From the NCBI RefSeq assembly GCF_019645855.1, contig NZ_CP080999.1, positions 806,001-870,000 of the forward strand: 64,000 nucleotides of DNA, in the 5' to 3' direction. This document shows, one piece after another, positions 1 to 8,333 of this stretch. Source of the stretch: Mycobacterium malmoense. Lineage in GTDB: Bacteria; Actinomycetota; Actinomycetes; Mycobacteriales; Mycobacteriaceae. Both the position numbers and the translations under genes were made by a program. Position 1 is the first letter of the stretch. Every line of letters starts with the position of its first letter. Under the pieces are notes generated by a model that was given only the letters and a program-made list of their open reading frames with translations, searched no databases and had not been told where the DNA came from.

Positions 1-1243
1 TCAAGCCACGCAAGATATACGTCGGCTCGTAGGTGTAGCGGCGGCCGGCGCTCGGGCCGTGGTGGGCCTCGTCAATCTCGATGTGCGACATCCGATCCAG
101 GATGCGCTCGATCGAGACGCGGCCCTCCACCCGGGCGAGCGGTCCGCCGGGGCAGGAGTGGACGCCGCGGGCAAAGGCCATGTGCTCGCGAACGTTCTTG
201 CGGTGGAGGTTGAACTCGTGCGGGTTCTCGAACCGGCGCGGGTCGCGATTGGCGGCGCCCGGTAGCACCATCACCACGGTGCCGGCGGGTATGTCGACAC
301 CGCCGATGCGGGTGGCCTTGCGGGCCAGCCGCGAGTCGCTCTTGACCGGGCTTTCCATGCGCAGCGATTCTTCGATGAACGCGGGAATCAGGCTGCGGTC
401 GTCACGCACCTGCCGCTGGATGTCCGGCCGGTCGCCGAGCACCTGCAGCGCCGCGCTGAGCAGCTTGGCCGTGGTCTCCTGCCCGGCCGCGAACAGGAAC
501 GTCGCCGAGCGGACCACCTCGATCACCTCGGGTGTCGATCCGTCCGGATACTTCGCCGTCGCGAGCGCGGTGAGCACGTCGTTGCGCGGTTCGCGTCGCC
601 GGTCCTCGATGTAGGAGCAGAACTTCTCGTCGAGCCACTCCAGCGGGTTGATGCCGACCGACCCCTGGTTCAGGGCGCCCACCCGCGACTCGGGACGGTC
701 GGCGCCCAGAACGACGCGGAACTCCTTGTGATCGTCCTCCGGCACGCCGAGCAGGTCGGCGATCACCAACGTGGCGAACGGCTTTGAATATTCGGCGATG
801 AACTCGCACTCACCGTTGTGCAGGAACTCGTCGAGCTGACGATCGGCCAGGCGCCACATGAACTCCTCGTTCTGCTTCAGCCGGCTCGGGGTGAGCAGCT
901 TGCTCAGCACCGACCGGGCCCGGGTATGGTCCGGCGGATCCATGGTGACCATGTGCTCGAACATCGGAAAATAACTGCGGTGCCGGTCGATTTGGGCGCT
1001 GATGTCGTCGCCCTCGGGCTGAAAGGGCAGCGGCGGAAACGGCCCGCCGAGCGCGACGATGTTGGAGAACGTGTCGGCGTCCTTGTAGACCTCGGAGGCT
1101 TCCTCGTAGCCGGTGACGGCGACGGCCCCGTGGTGTGGCAGGCGCAGCACCGGGTTTTGGCCGCGCAGGTAGTCGAAGTAGGGGTGCGGATCGGGCACCA
1201 GCGACGGATCGGTGAAGAAGTCGATCGAGTCGTAGTCGCTCAT
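1..1243 (-). CDS. Cytochrome P450, 3' end outside window
   Basis: Haem-thiolate monooxygenase that would use ferredoxin-delivered electrons to hydroxylate a lipid or other hydrophobic substrate. Reading from the ATG at 1243, the frame stays open to base 1, and about 414 residues are visible. The I-helix motif AAGQETT lies near residue 250, the K-helix ExxR is seen as EESLR, and the haem-binding segment FARGVHSCPG has its cysteine ligand at residue 364. The last visible residues (YEPTYILRGL) are close to the usual P450 C-terminus, so only a few codons are missing. It is divergent from a TetR gene across a 189-base gap with a tandem palindrome. The substrate cannot be told from sequence; the nearby crotonase and acyl-CoA ligase suggest lipid or sterol-like catabolism. 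Confidence 0.93.
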   Translation of the reverse strand, partial: MSDYDSIDFFTDPSLVPDPHPYFDYLRGQNPVLRLPHHGAVAVTGYEEASEVYKDADTFSNIVALGGPFPPLPFQPEGDDISAQIDRHRSYFPMFEHMVTMDPPDHTRARSVLSKLLTPSRLKQNEEFMWRLADRQLDEFLHNGECEFIAEYSKPFATLVIADLLGVPEDDHKEFRVVLGADRPESRVGALNQGSVGINPLEWLDEKFCSYIEDRRREPRNDVLTALATAKYPDGSTPEVIEVVRSATFLFAAGQETTAKLLSAALQVLGDRPDIQRQVRDDRSLIPAFIEESLRMESPVKSDSRLARKATRIGGVDIPAGTVVMVLPGAANRDPRRFENPHEFNLHRKNVREHMAFARGVHSCPGGPLARVEGRVSIERILDRMSHIEIDEAHHGPSAGRRYTYEPTYILRGL

Positions 1244-1319
1244 CGGATTGCGTCTCCCTGGGCTGGGTTTACCGGTGGTGTTCGGCGGCAAGCGATGCCG
1301 CCGCCCGGTTTCAAGAATG

Positions 1320-1339
1320 TGCTGAGCACCTGCTTAGCA
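1320..1339. promoter_or_regulatory. Tandem TGCTnAGCA palindromes, candidate TetR operator
   Basis: TGCTGAGCA (1320-1328) and TGCTTAGCA (1331-1339) are 9-bp palindromes repeated 11 bp apart, about one helical turn. They sit in the gap between the divergent P450 and TetR genes, where an autoregulating TetR dimer pair would bind. The sequence is seen; binding is inferred. Confidence 0.55.
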
Positions 1340-1432
1340 TGGCGGTAATGTCAGGGTCAAGGTCGCGGGCGGCGCGCCACGATACGATCCGTCTGGTCGG
1401 CACGGGGGCGCGGAGAGGACAGAGGGCAGGGC

Positions 1433-2125
1433 ATGGCATCTGCTTCAGCGGCCCGCAGGATCGGGGCGCCGGACGCGAAGAATCGCGGCCTGCTGCTCGA
1501 CGCGGCCGAGCGGCTCATGCTCGACGAGGGCTATGCCGCGGTGACGTCGCGCCGGCTCGCGCACAAGGCCGGGCTCAAACCCCAACTCGTGCATTACTAC
1601 TTCCGCACCATGGACGAGCTGTTCCTGGCGGTCTTTCGCCGCCGCGCCGAGGAAGGCCTGGCGGTTCAGGCGCAGGCGCTGCAATCGGCCCAGCCGCTAT
1701 GGGCGCTGTGGAGATTCGGCACCGATCCCGGATTTACCCGGATTTCGATGGAATTCATGGCACTGGCCAACCATCGCAAGGAGATGCGAACCGAAATCGC
1801 TTACTACGCAGAACGTTTCCGCGAGGAACAACGCCGAGCGGTGACGGGCGCGCTGCGGCGCTACGGTGTGGAAGCCGACGATGTGCCCCCGGTGGTGTGG
1901 ACGGTGCTGATGACCAGCCTGTCGCGGTTTCTGGTGCTCGAGCAGGCGCTCGGCATGTCCGCCGGTCACGCCGAAACCCTAGAGCTGGTCGAGAGTTATC
2001 TGCGCCGCCTGGAAGGGGAGCCGGAGCCGGCCGGGCCGGTTCACCAGGTGCGCAGCGAACAGAGCGCGCCCTTGGGGCCGATTTTGGACACCACGATCTT
2101 CCCGTCCACCGACAGGTCGCATTGA
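1433..2125 (+). CDS. TetR-family transcriptional regulator
   Basis: Predicted 230-residue DNA-binding repressor. The N-terminal helix-turn-helix (roughly residues 16-62, including YAAVTSRRLAHKAGLKPQLVHYYF split over helices 2-3) is typical of TetR; the remainder would be the ligand-binding and dimerisation domain. The ATG at 1433 follows a purine-rich GGACAGAGGGCAGGG stretch. It is divergent from the P450 and probably controls it through the tandem palindromes in between. The C-terminus is odd: the last 28 or so codons run antisense into the end of the convergent secreted-protein gene (85-base overlap), and 230 residues is longish for the family, so the original stop codon may have been lost. 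The ligand is unknown. Confidence 0.9.
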   Translation: MASASAARRIGAPDAKNRGLLLDAAERLMLDEGYAAVTSRRLAHKAGLKPQLVHYYFRTMDELFLAVFRRRAEEGLAVQAQALQSAQPLWALWRFGTDPGFTRISMEFMALANHRKEMRTEIAYYAERFREEQRRAVTGALRRYGVEADDVPPVVWTVLMTSLSRFLVLEQALGMSAGHAETLELVESYLRRLEGEPEPAGPVHQVRSEQSAPLGPILDTTIFPSTDRSH

Positions 2126-2469
2126 ATGCCGCCGGGTGCGGCCGGTCGCCGGCCGGTCGTGACGGTCACCATCGCCCACTGATCGGGGTTTAACAGGTTC
2201 ACCGGCTGAACCCACGGCTTACCGGGGGCGATATCCGCATGGACCTGCGGGGTGAAGGTGTACGGGTTGTGGCTGTAGTCGGAGAAGAGTGTCGGGTCCT
2301 GATCCTGATAGAAGATGTCGACGTAGGCCGGGCTCGTGGACGAGACGACGTACACGACCTGATGCCACACAGGGTCGGCCTGTGCCCGTCCGCTGCCGAC
2401 CAGCAAATCCGCCACAATCAACGATGTCGCCGAGCTTGCGACCAACAGTGTCTTCACGGTGGTGTTCAT
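2041..2469 (-). CDS. Small secreted protein, MmpS-like beta fold possible
   Basis: Encodes 142 residues with an N-terminal signal sequence (hydrophobic residues 6-24, then a likely cleavage after GRAQA near residue 31) and a mature part rich in aromatic and beta-type residues, with two cysteines. The arrangement of a Tyr/Val-rich strand region, a tryptophan and a C-terminal CDLSVDGKIV segment is reminiscent of the extracytoplasmic domain of MmpS-type proteins, but this is weak. Its ATG overlaps the crotonase stop in an ATGA, so the two are translationally coupled. The 3' end overlaps the TetR gene on the other strand. Function unknown. Confidence 0.75.
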   Translation of the reverse strand: MNTTVKTLLVASSATSLIVADLLVGSGRAQADPVWHQVVYVVSSTSPAYVDIFYQDQDPTLFSDYSHNPYTFTPQVHADIAPGKPWVQPVNLLNPDQWAMVTVTTGRRPAAPGGIQCDLSVDGKIVVSKIGPKGALCSLRTW

Positions 2470-3212
2470 GACGCTCCTCCGGCTGCCGGGCGCGGACTGG
2501 CGGTGCGGTTCATCACCCGCTCTGCGGCCTGCCAGTGGGCGTCGGCAACCCACAGCCGTGCAAAGGATGCTATCGCCTCGTCGGGAGGAACTCCCCGTAT
2601 TACGCGCTTTATCTCCGTCGCCGGATGGCGGGCCAGTTTCGTCGCCACCGATCGCCATCCCTCGTCGAACGATGACCGGGGAAACACCAGATCCACCAAG
2701 CCAATTCGCTGGGCCTCGGTGGCGTCGACGGCGGTTCCGGTACCCGCCAGCAGAAGCGCCCTGCCCTTCCCGACGAGGGCGGCCAGTCGCTCGGCGCCGC
2801 CCCAGGCCGGCATGATTTCCAGCTCGACCTGATTGAAGCCGATCTTGATGTCGTCGGCGGCGATCCGGATGTCGGCGGCGACGGCGACCTCGGCGCCGCC
2901 GCCGAAGGCGTGTCCGTTCAGCGCGGCGATCACCGGGGCCGGGAAGCCGGCAAGCTGATCGCAGACCGCCCGCATCCGCTTGGCCATCGCGGCGGCATCC
3001 TCCTCGGTCCGCAGCGCGCTCAGCTCCTTGAGGTCGCCGCCGGAGACGAATGCCCGGTCGCCCGCGCCTTTGATGACAAGGGTTTTGGCGTCCGCGGCCG
3101 CGTCGAGCGCCTTCTCCAGCTGATGCATGGTGTCGAGTCCGATGGCATTGCGAGCGTGGGGACGATCGATGGTGAGCACCGCCAACCCGCCGTCGATCTC
3201 CAGGTCCACCAT
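2466..3212 (-). CDS. Enoyl-CoA hydratase/isomerase (crotonase) family
   Basis: Predicted 248-residue cytosolic crotonase acting on an acyl-CoA thioester, probably in beta-oxidation-like breakdown. The first oxyanion-hole segment (VSGGDLKEL, about residue 55) and the second (HAFGGGAEVAVAADIRIA, about residue 100) are clear, followed by FNQVELEIMPAWGG where the glutamate matches one catalytic position of hydratases. The ATG at 3212 is preceded by GAGGAG at a good distance; the frame is open further upstream, but that extension runs through the neighbouring promoter and lipoprotein gene and is not credible. It is followed immediately (ATGA overlap) by the small secreted protein. The promoter region holds paired GAGAAT/ATTCTC half-sites shared with the amidohydrolase-ligase operon. 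Confidence 0.88.
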   Translation of the reverse strand: MVDLEIDGGLAVLTIDRPHARNAIGLDTMHQLEKALDAAADAKTLVIKGAGDRAFVSGGDLKELSALRTEEDAAAMAKRMRAVCDQLAGFPAPVIAALNGHAFGGGAEVAVAADIRIAADDIKIGFNQVELEIMPAWGGAERLAALVGKGRALLLAGTGTAVDATEAQRIGLVDLVFPRSSFDEGWRSVATKLARHPATEIKRVIRGVPPDEAIASFARLWVADAHWQAAERVMNRTASPRPAAGGAS

Positions 3213-3241
3213 GCGTCGTCGCTCCTCGGGCGAGAACGGCC

Positions 3242-3278
3242 GATATTGGCATTCTCTTATCGGGAGAATAACATCATC
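3242..3278. promoter_or_regulatory. Two degenerate GAGAAT-N3-ATTCTC operators
   Basis: Between the divergent crotonase and lipoprotein genes lie an ATTCTC half-site (3251-3256) and a GAGAAT half-site (3264-3269). Each completes a weaker 15-bp dyad, 3242-3256 and 3264-3278, with centres 22 bp apart. The same dyad is nearly perfect at 3800-3814 and 6508-6522. Binding by a regulator is inferred. Confidence 0.45.
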
Positions 3279-3323
3279 GTCGCAGGCCGAAGAACTTTCG
3301 TCGGCGAGGATGGGGGTGGTCCG

Positions 3324-3746
3324 GTGCGTAGCCGAATCGCTGCCGCGTTCGCGGCCGCTCTCGCCGTCGCCGTGCTCGGGGCCTGCACGTCGCGTCCGCC
3401 GACCCAGGTGTCCAGCACGGCGTCGGTCACGGTCAACGGCAACGACGCGAACATCCATGTCGTCAAGTGCAGTCAGTTGGAGTGGTACCGGACGATCGAC
3501 ATCGGCGGCGACTTTGCTGGGGCCACCGTTGTCATCGATCAACGAGCGGAACCGCTCACCACCGAGTCCGTGCGCATCCGGAACTTGGGCGGCTTCACCG
3601 GCATGTACTCCCAAGGCGACGGCGGCGACGCCGACATGAGCCTGAGCGGCGACAAATTCACCATCACCGGCACCGCCAACGGCTACAACACCGACAAGCC
3701 CGGTGAACCGGCCACCGCCGCCTTCAAGATCATCGCGACCTGCTGA
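3324..3746 (+). CDS. LpqH-like (19 kDa family) lipoprotein
   Basis: Encodes a 140-residue cell-envelope lipoprotein. A short hydrophobic signal (residues 5-19) ends in the lipobox LGAC, whose cysteine would be acylated, and the rest resembles the LpqH/19-kDa antigen family: V-N-G-N near the start, a central GGxFxG region, TITGTANG, and a final cysteine. The GTG at 3324 is chosen because it is the only start placing the signal peptide at the N-terminus, and GAGGATGGGG precedes it. It is divergent from the crotonase. LpqH-family proteins in other mycobacteria are TLR2 ligands; the role of this paralogue is unknown. Confidence 0.82.
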   Translation: MRSRIAAAFAAALAVAVLGACTSRPPTQVSSTASVTVNGNDANIHVVKCSQLEWYRTIDIGGDFAGATVVIDQRAEPLTTESVRIRNLGGFTGMYSQGDGGDADMSLSGDKFTITGTANGYNTDKPGEPATAAFKIIATC

Positions 3747-3799
3747 CGTCCCGCGCCGAGCGCTCGAGCGGGGCCACGCGTTGCGGTTGGCGACCTGGA

Positions 3800-3814
3800 G
3801 AGAATACAATTCTC
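3800..3814. promoter_or_regulatory. Perfect GAGAAT-ACA-ATTCTC palindrome
   Basis: A 15-bp palindrome whose arms are exact lies 22 bases before the amidohydrolase ATG, where a repressor would block transcription of the amidohydrolase-ligase operon. It matches the dyad at 6508-6522 and the half-sites at 3251-3269. Confidence 0.6.
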
Positions 3815-3836
3815 AGAAATTGCGAAGGAGGATTTC

Positions 3837-5027
3837 ATGGGGCAGTTGTCGCATCGGGTGGACGTCCCGTTCCCACTCTTTGACGCGGATAATCATCTCT
3901 ACGAGCCGCCGGAAGCGCTGACCAAGTACCTGCCCAAGGAGTACAAGGACTACGTCCAGTACGTGCAGATCAACGGGCGCACCAAGATCGCGCTCCGCGG
4001 CGTGATCAGCAACTACATTCCCAACCCGACCTTCGAGGTCGTCGCCCGGCCGGGCGCCTGGGAGGAATACTTCAAGTACGGCAACCCGGAAGGCAAGAGC
4101 AAGCGCGAGCTGTTCGGCGAGCCGATGCGCGCGATCCCGGCGTTCTTCGAGCCCGGCCCGCGCCTGGAGAAGATGAACGAGCTGGGCCTGGACCGCACCC
4201 TGATGTTTCCGACGCTGGCCAGCCTGATCGAGGAGCGGCTGCGCGACGACCCGGTCGCCATCCACGTCCTGATCCATGCGCTGAACCAGTGGCTCGACGA
4301 GGTCTGGGGCTTCAACTACCAGAACCGCATCTTCACCACCCCGGTCATCACCCTGCCGATCGTCGAGAAGGCGATCGAGGAGCTGGAGTGGGTGGTCAAG
4401 CGCGGCGCGCGGTGCATCCTGATCCGTCCGGCGCCGGTCCCCGGATTTCGCGGCCCCCGATCGTTCGCGCTGCCCGAGTTCGACCCGTTCTGGGAGCGGG
4501 TCGTCGAGCACGACGTGCTGGTCGGCATGCACTCCAGCGACAGCGGCTACTCCCGGTACACCTCCGAGTGGGACGGCGCCGACCAGGAGATGCTGCCGTT
4601 CCAAACCAACGCGATGGGCATCCTCAACGAGTGGCGGCCCATCCAGGACGCGGTGGGCTCGTGGGTGATCCACGGCGCGCTCTACCGCCACCCCAAGCTG
4701 AAGGTCGCGATCGTCGAGGCCGGATCGAAATGGATGACCCCGCTGCTGGACGGCCTGGCCGAGGTCTTCCGGAAGGCCCCGGAAGCGTTCCCGAGCGACC
4801 CCGTCGAGATGGTCAAGAACCGGGTCTACGTCAGCCCGTTCTTCGAGGAGGGCATCGACGATCTGATCAACCTCGTCGGTGTGGACCAGGTGCTGTACGG
4901 CTCGGACTGGCCGCACCCCGAAGGGCTGGCGGAGCCGACCTACTACATCAACGCGCTGTCGCACCTGCCCGTCGACGACCAGGCAAAGATCATGGGCGGC
5001 AACCTCGGTCGGCTCGTCACCGTGTGA
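3837..5027 (+). CDS. Amidohydrolase (Amidohydro_2) family metal-dependent hydrolase
   Basis: Encodes 396 residues of a TIM-barrel hydrolase or decarboxylase of the amidohydrolase-2 type. The N-terminal metal-site region is seen as FDADNHLYE (usual HxH replaced by DNH), internal histidines occur in VGMHSSDSG and VIHGALYRHP, and the late YGSDWPHPEG motif supplies the conserved aspartate. Members in actinobacteria often accompany acyl-CoA ligases in degradation of cyclic or aromatic acids. An AAGGAGG ribosome site precedes the ATG. Its stop overlaps the GTG of the next gene (GTGA), so the two form an operon. The exact reaction is not known. Confidence 0.9.
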   Translation: MGQLSHRVDVPFPLFDADNHLYEPPEALTKYLPKEYKDYVQYVQINGRTKIALRGVISNYIPNPTFEVVARPGAWEEYFKYGNPEGKSKRELFGEPMRAIPAFFEPGPRLEKMNELGLDRTLMFPTLASLIEERLRDDPVAIHVLIHALNQWLDEVWGFNYQNRIFTTPVITLPIVEKAIEELEWVVKRGARCILIRPAPVPGFRGPRSFALPEFDPFWERVVEHDVLVGMHSSDSGYSRYTSEWDGADQEMLPFQTNAMGILNEWRPIQDAVGSWVIHGALYRHPKLKVAIVEAGSKWMTPLLDGLAEVFRKAPEAFPSDPVEMVKNRVYVSPFFEEGIDDLINLVGVDQVLYGSDWPHPEGLAEPTYYINALSHLPVDDQAKIMGGNLGRLVTV

Positions 5028-6478
5028 CCCAAACGTTGGCGTGGCAGACCATCCCCGAGATGGTCTTGAGCGCGGCGGACCGCTTCGGCGACGCCGAAGC
5101 GGTCGTCGACGGTCCACTGCGCCTCACATTTGCTGAACTGGTGCAGCGAATACGTTGCGCCGCAGGCGCTTTCGCGGACCTCGGCGTCGGCAGGGGTGAA
5201 CGGGTCGCGATCTGGGCGCCGAACTGCGCGGAGTGGATCGTCGCGGCGTTCGGCCTGCTGACCGCGGGCGGTGTGCTGGTGCCGGTGAACACCCGGTTCA
5301 AGACGGAGGAGGCGGGCGACATCATCGCGCGCAGCGGAGCCAAGGCCGTCCTGGTGCAGAAGGGATTCCTGGGCCGGGATTACACTCTGTCCTCTTTGAA
5401 GCCCTCCGGGCTTCCACCGGTCATCGATCTGAAATCCGACTTCCTTTCCGGCGGTTCCCCGTTCGAGCGGCCGGTGAGCGGCACCGACATCTCGGACATC
5501 ATTTTCACCTCGGGCACGACCGGCCGCCCGAAGGGCGCGATGATGAATCACCGCCAAACGCTGCGTGCGTACGAGGAGTGGGCGACGCTCGCGGATCTGC
5601 GCGAGGGTGACCGCTATTTGATGATCAACCCGTACTTCCACACGTTCGGCTTGAAGGCGGGCCTCGTCGCGTCCTTCCTGCGCGGTGCGACGATGCTGCC
5701 GGTCGCGGTTTTCGACGTCGATACGGTGGTGGATCTCGTTGAACGCGAACGCATCACGATGCTGCCCGGTCCGCCGACGCTGTACCATTCGTTGTTGACG
5801 GTTGGCGACGGGGCCAGGCTGTCGACGTTGCGGGCGGGCGTGACCGGCGCCGCGGACATCCCCGTCGAACTGGTCCGTCGCATCCACGGTGAGCTGCCGT
5901 TCCGGACGTTGATGACCGGTTACGGGCTCACCGAGGCCGGCAACGTCACCTTGTCCCGGCCCGGTGATTCCTTCGAGGATGTGGCCAGCACCGCGGGCCT
6001 GCCGTGCGAAGGGGTCGAGGTGCGCATCGCCGGCGACGGCGAGATCCTGGTGCGCGGGTACAACGTCATGCAGGGCTATCTCGACGATCCCGCCGCCACC
6101 GCCGAGGCGATCGACGCCGACGGCTGGCTGCACACCGGCGATCTCGGCAACCTGGACGACGCGGGGCGACTGCGTGTCGTCGGCCGCAAGAAGGACATGT
6201 TCATCGTGGGCGGATTCAACGCCTACCCGGCCGAGATCGAGGGCTTCCTGCTCAACCACCCGGCCGTCGCGCAGGCGGCCGTCATCGGTGTCCCCGACGA
6301 GCGGCTCGGACAGGTGGGCAAGGCGTTCGTTGTCCGGAAAGGTGTTGTCAGCGCTGAGGAATTGATCGGTTGGTGCCGCGAACGCATGGCCGGGTTCAAG
6401 GTGCCGCGGTCGGTGCGGTTTCTCGAGGCGCTGCCGCTCAACGCCACCGGCAAGGTGGTCAAAGACTTGCTTCGGTAG
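5024..6478 (+). CDS. FadD-type acyl-CoA synthetase (AMP-forming ligase)
   Basis: Predicted 484-residue cytosolic ligase that activates a carboxylic acid to its acyl-CoA via an acyl-adenylate. Motifs in order: the phosphate loop TSGTTGRPKG (about residues 161-170), YGLTEAG (about 300), GWLHTGD (about 366), the hinge GRKKDMFIVGG (about 388) and the C-terminal catalytic lysine in NATGK (about 475). The GTG at 5024 overlaps the amidohydrolase stop, giving translational coupling; an in-frame opening further upstream is only the amidohydrolase read in another frame. With the crotonase and P450 it probably feeds a degradation route for an unknown acid. The specific fadD number cannot be assigned. 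Confidence 0.92.
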   Translation: MTQTLAWQTIPEMVLSAADRFGDAEAVVDGPLRLTFAELVQRIRCAAGAFADLGVGRGERVAIWAPNCAEWIVAAFGLLTAGGVLVPVNTRFKTEEAGDIIARSGAKAVLVQKGFLGRDYTLSSLKPSGLPPVIDLKSDFLSGGSPFERPVSGTDISDIIFTSGTTGRPKGAMMNHRQTLRAYEEWATLADLREGDRYLMINPYFHTFGLKAGLVASFLRGATMLPVAVFDVDTVVDLVERERITMLPGPPTLYHSLLTVGDGARLSTLRAGVTGAADIPVELVRRIHGELPFRTLMTGYGLTEAGNVTLSRPGDSFEDVASTAGLPCEGVEVRIAGDGEILVRGYNVMQGYLDDPAATAEAIDADGWLHTGDLGNLDDAGRLRVVGRKKDMFIVGGFNAYPAEIEGFLLNHPAVAQAAVIGVPDERLGQVGKAFVVRKGVVSAEELIGWCRERMAGFKVPRSVRFLEALPLNATGKVVKDLLR

Positions 6479-6812
6479 GCGGCGTGCCATCCTCGTATGC
6501 CAGATAAGAGAACTATATTCTCACAGCTTGTTGGGCATTTGTCGAGTGGCGGCCAGGGCGGCATCGGCGGGAATGGCCGGAGAAGGTGATAACGTGGCTC
6601 TCCTGATCGTCAGGACGTTGGCGGCGGAAAAATATCGGCGCAGATGCTCGCGCGTTAACGCGTCTGCCGAGTAGGGTTGCCGAACGGCGACGCCCACGCC
6701 GGGATACCGTCGCCTGCCGTCCGTGGCCAGAAGCAAACTTGCCACCGACGGGCAAGCGGCAGAGGAGTTTGGCATTGAGTCACGAGCAGCCTCGTTCCCG
6801 GGCTGGTGAACG
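6479..6812. other. Non-coding gap after the ligase gene
   Basis: This 334-base stretch separates the ligase gene from the Mce-associated pair. It contains the 15-bp dyad at 6508-6522 and otherwise no gene, RNA or repeat I can support. Confidence 0.6.
6508..6522. promoter_or_regulatory. GAGAAC-TAT-ATTCTC dyad
   Basis: Third copy of the GAGAAT-N3-ATTCTC operator, with one arm mismatch. It lies 30 bases after the ligase stop and about 290 bases before the Mce-associated genes, so it may control a transcript running into them. Confidence 0.5.
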
Positions 6813-7697
6813 GTGAATGGCGGCGCCCGCCAAAATGCCACTGACACGAAATCGGTTCCGGTGAACGAGGACGAAACCCCAAGCACCGCCGCCGAAATCC
6901 GGGCAATGGCCGAACAGGCCGAGGCAGAGGCCGCGGAGGCGGAGGCTCTTGCCGCCGCCGCCCGTGCCCGTGCCCGCGCCATTCAATTGCGACGCCAGGC
7001 CGAACTCGCCGAAGCGAAAAAACAGGAATCAGCCGCCGCGCAAGACACCCGCGAGATCGAGTCGGAAGAAATCCAGTCCGCGGTCGAGCCGGAAAGCGTC
7101 GAGACCGAAGGGAGTCCGGCCGAGGCCGAAGGGAGTCCCGCCGATGCCGATGCCTCGTCGGCCGAGGAGGAGAAGCCGGCGCGACGCTGGCGCTGCCTTT
7201 CCAGGCTTCGCCGTCCCAAATGGTCCACCATTGCCGCGTCCATAGCCATCGTTATTATTCTCGCCGCGCTGGCGGGCAGCGGCTACATGATCAAGGAGCA
7301 TCGCGATGCGGTCCGGCAGCGGCAGCGTGCGGCCGAGTTCGCCGCGGCGGCACGCCAGGGCGTCGTGACGCTGACATCGCTGGACTTCAACAACGCCAAG
7401 CAAGGCGTGCAGCGCATCCTCGAGAACTCCACCGGCTCGTTCAAGGACGACTTCCTCAAGATGGCCGACGATTTCACCAAGGTGGTGGAACAATCGAAGG
7501 TGGTCTCGCAAGGCACCGTTCAGGCCGCCGCTGTAGACACGATGACGGCCGATTCGGCGGTGGTGCTGGTGGCCTCCACGTCGGAGGTGACCAATGCGGC
7601 TGGCGCCAAACAGGATCCACGTAACTACCGGCTGATCGTGACGGTCACCCGCGACGGTGGTCAGCTCAAGATATCGAAAGTCGAGTTCGTGCCGTGA
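6813..7697 (+). CDS. Mce-associated membrane protein (Mam type)
   Basis: Encodes up to 294 residues. The N-terminal 130 are low-complexity and charged (Ala/Glu-rich, probably coiled coil at residues 28-75), followed by a basic stretch, one membrane helix (about residues 142-162) and an extracytoplasmic NTF2-like domain of about 130 residues. This layout matches Mce-associated proteins, which assist lipid-importing Mce transporters. The GTG at 6813 is used; a GTG at 6861 is an equally plausible start. The stop overlaps the next GTG (GTGA), so the two are co-translated. No mce genes are in view, so the partner transporter must be elsewhere. Confidence 0.82.
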   Translation: MNGGARQNATDTKSVPVNEDETPSTAAEIRAMAEQAEAEAAEAEALAAAARARARAIQLRRQAELAEAKKQESAAAQDTREIESEEIQSAVEPESVETEGSPAEAEGSPADADASSAEEEKPARRWRCLSRLRRPKWSTIAASIAIVIILAALAGSGYMIKEHRDAVRQRQRAAEFAAAARQGVVTLTSLDFNNAKQGVQRILENSTGSFKDDFLKMADDFTKVVEQSKVVSQGTVQAAAVDTMTADSAVVLVASTSEVTNAAGAKQDPRNYRLIVTVTRDGGQLKISKVEFVP

Positions 7698-8326
7698 CCG
7701 CGGACGAAACGTCGGTGCCAGAGACTGCGGAAGCCGAAGAGACAGCGGAACTCCCAGAGACTGCGGAAGCCGAGGAGACGCCAGATGCCAGCGCGGCACC
7801 CGGCCGGTTGAAGCGCTCCTTCGCCACGCTGAAGAAGCGGTCGTCCGGCAAGGTCCTTCCCGCCCTGCTGGCGTTGTTGGTCGCGGCTTCGTTGGCGCTG
7901 CTGGGTGCGCTGTTCTATTTCTTGTACTTGCCGGATCGGGACACCGATGCCGCGGCCGCAAAGGCGGCGATTTCGGCCGCCAGCGAGGGAACGGTGGCGG
8001 TCCTGTCGTATTCTCCCGATACCCTTGACCGCGACTTCTCTTCCGCGAAATCACATTTGACCGGTGACTTCTTGTCCTACTACGACCAATTCACTCGGCA
8101 GATCGTTGCCCCGGCCGCCAAACAGAAGTCGGTGAAGACGACCGCGGTGGTGCTCCGCGCCGCCCTGTCGGACTTGCGTCCGGGTTCGGCCGACGTGCTG
8201 TTGTTCGTCAACCAAAGCACGCAGAGCAAGGATCGGCCAGAGCCGACGTTCACCTCCAGCAGCGTATCGGTGAAGCTCACGAAAGCTCATGGGAAATGGC
8301 TCATTTCGTCGTTCAATCCGGTGTAG
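7694..8326 (+). CDS. Mce-associated membrane protein (Mam type), second copy
   Basis: Encodes 210 residues with the same plan as its upstream neighbour: acidic N-terminal tail, one transmembrane helix (about residues 54-78) and an extracytoplasmic domain ending in WLISSFNPV. The tail contains a tandem repeat of PETAEAEET (about residues 9-17 and 20-28, with an exact DNA core GAGACTGCGGAAGCCGA). Paired Mam genes usually lie at the end of mce operons; this pair stands alone after an acyl-CoA ligase gene. It may stabilise an Mce lipid uptake complex in the inner membrane. Confidence 0.82.
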   Translation: MTADETSVPETAEAEETAELPETAEAEETPDASAAPGRLKRSFATLKKRSSGKVLPALLALLVAASLALLGALFYFLYLPDRDTDAAAAKAAISAASEGTVAVLSYSPDTLDRDFSSAKSHLTGDFLSYYDQFTRQIVAPAAKQKSVKTTAVVLRAALSDLRPGSADVLLFVNQSTQSKDRPEPTFTSSSVSVKLTKAHGKWLISSFNPV

Positions 8327-8333
8327 GCCTGCG

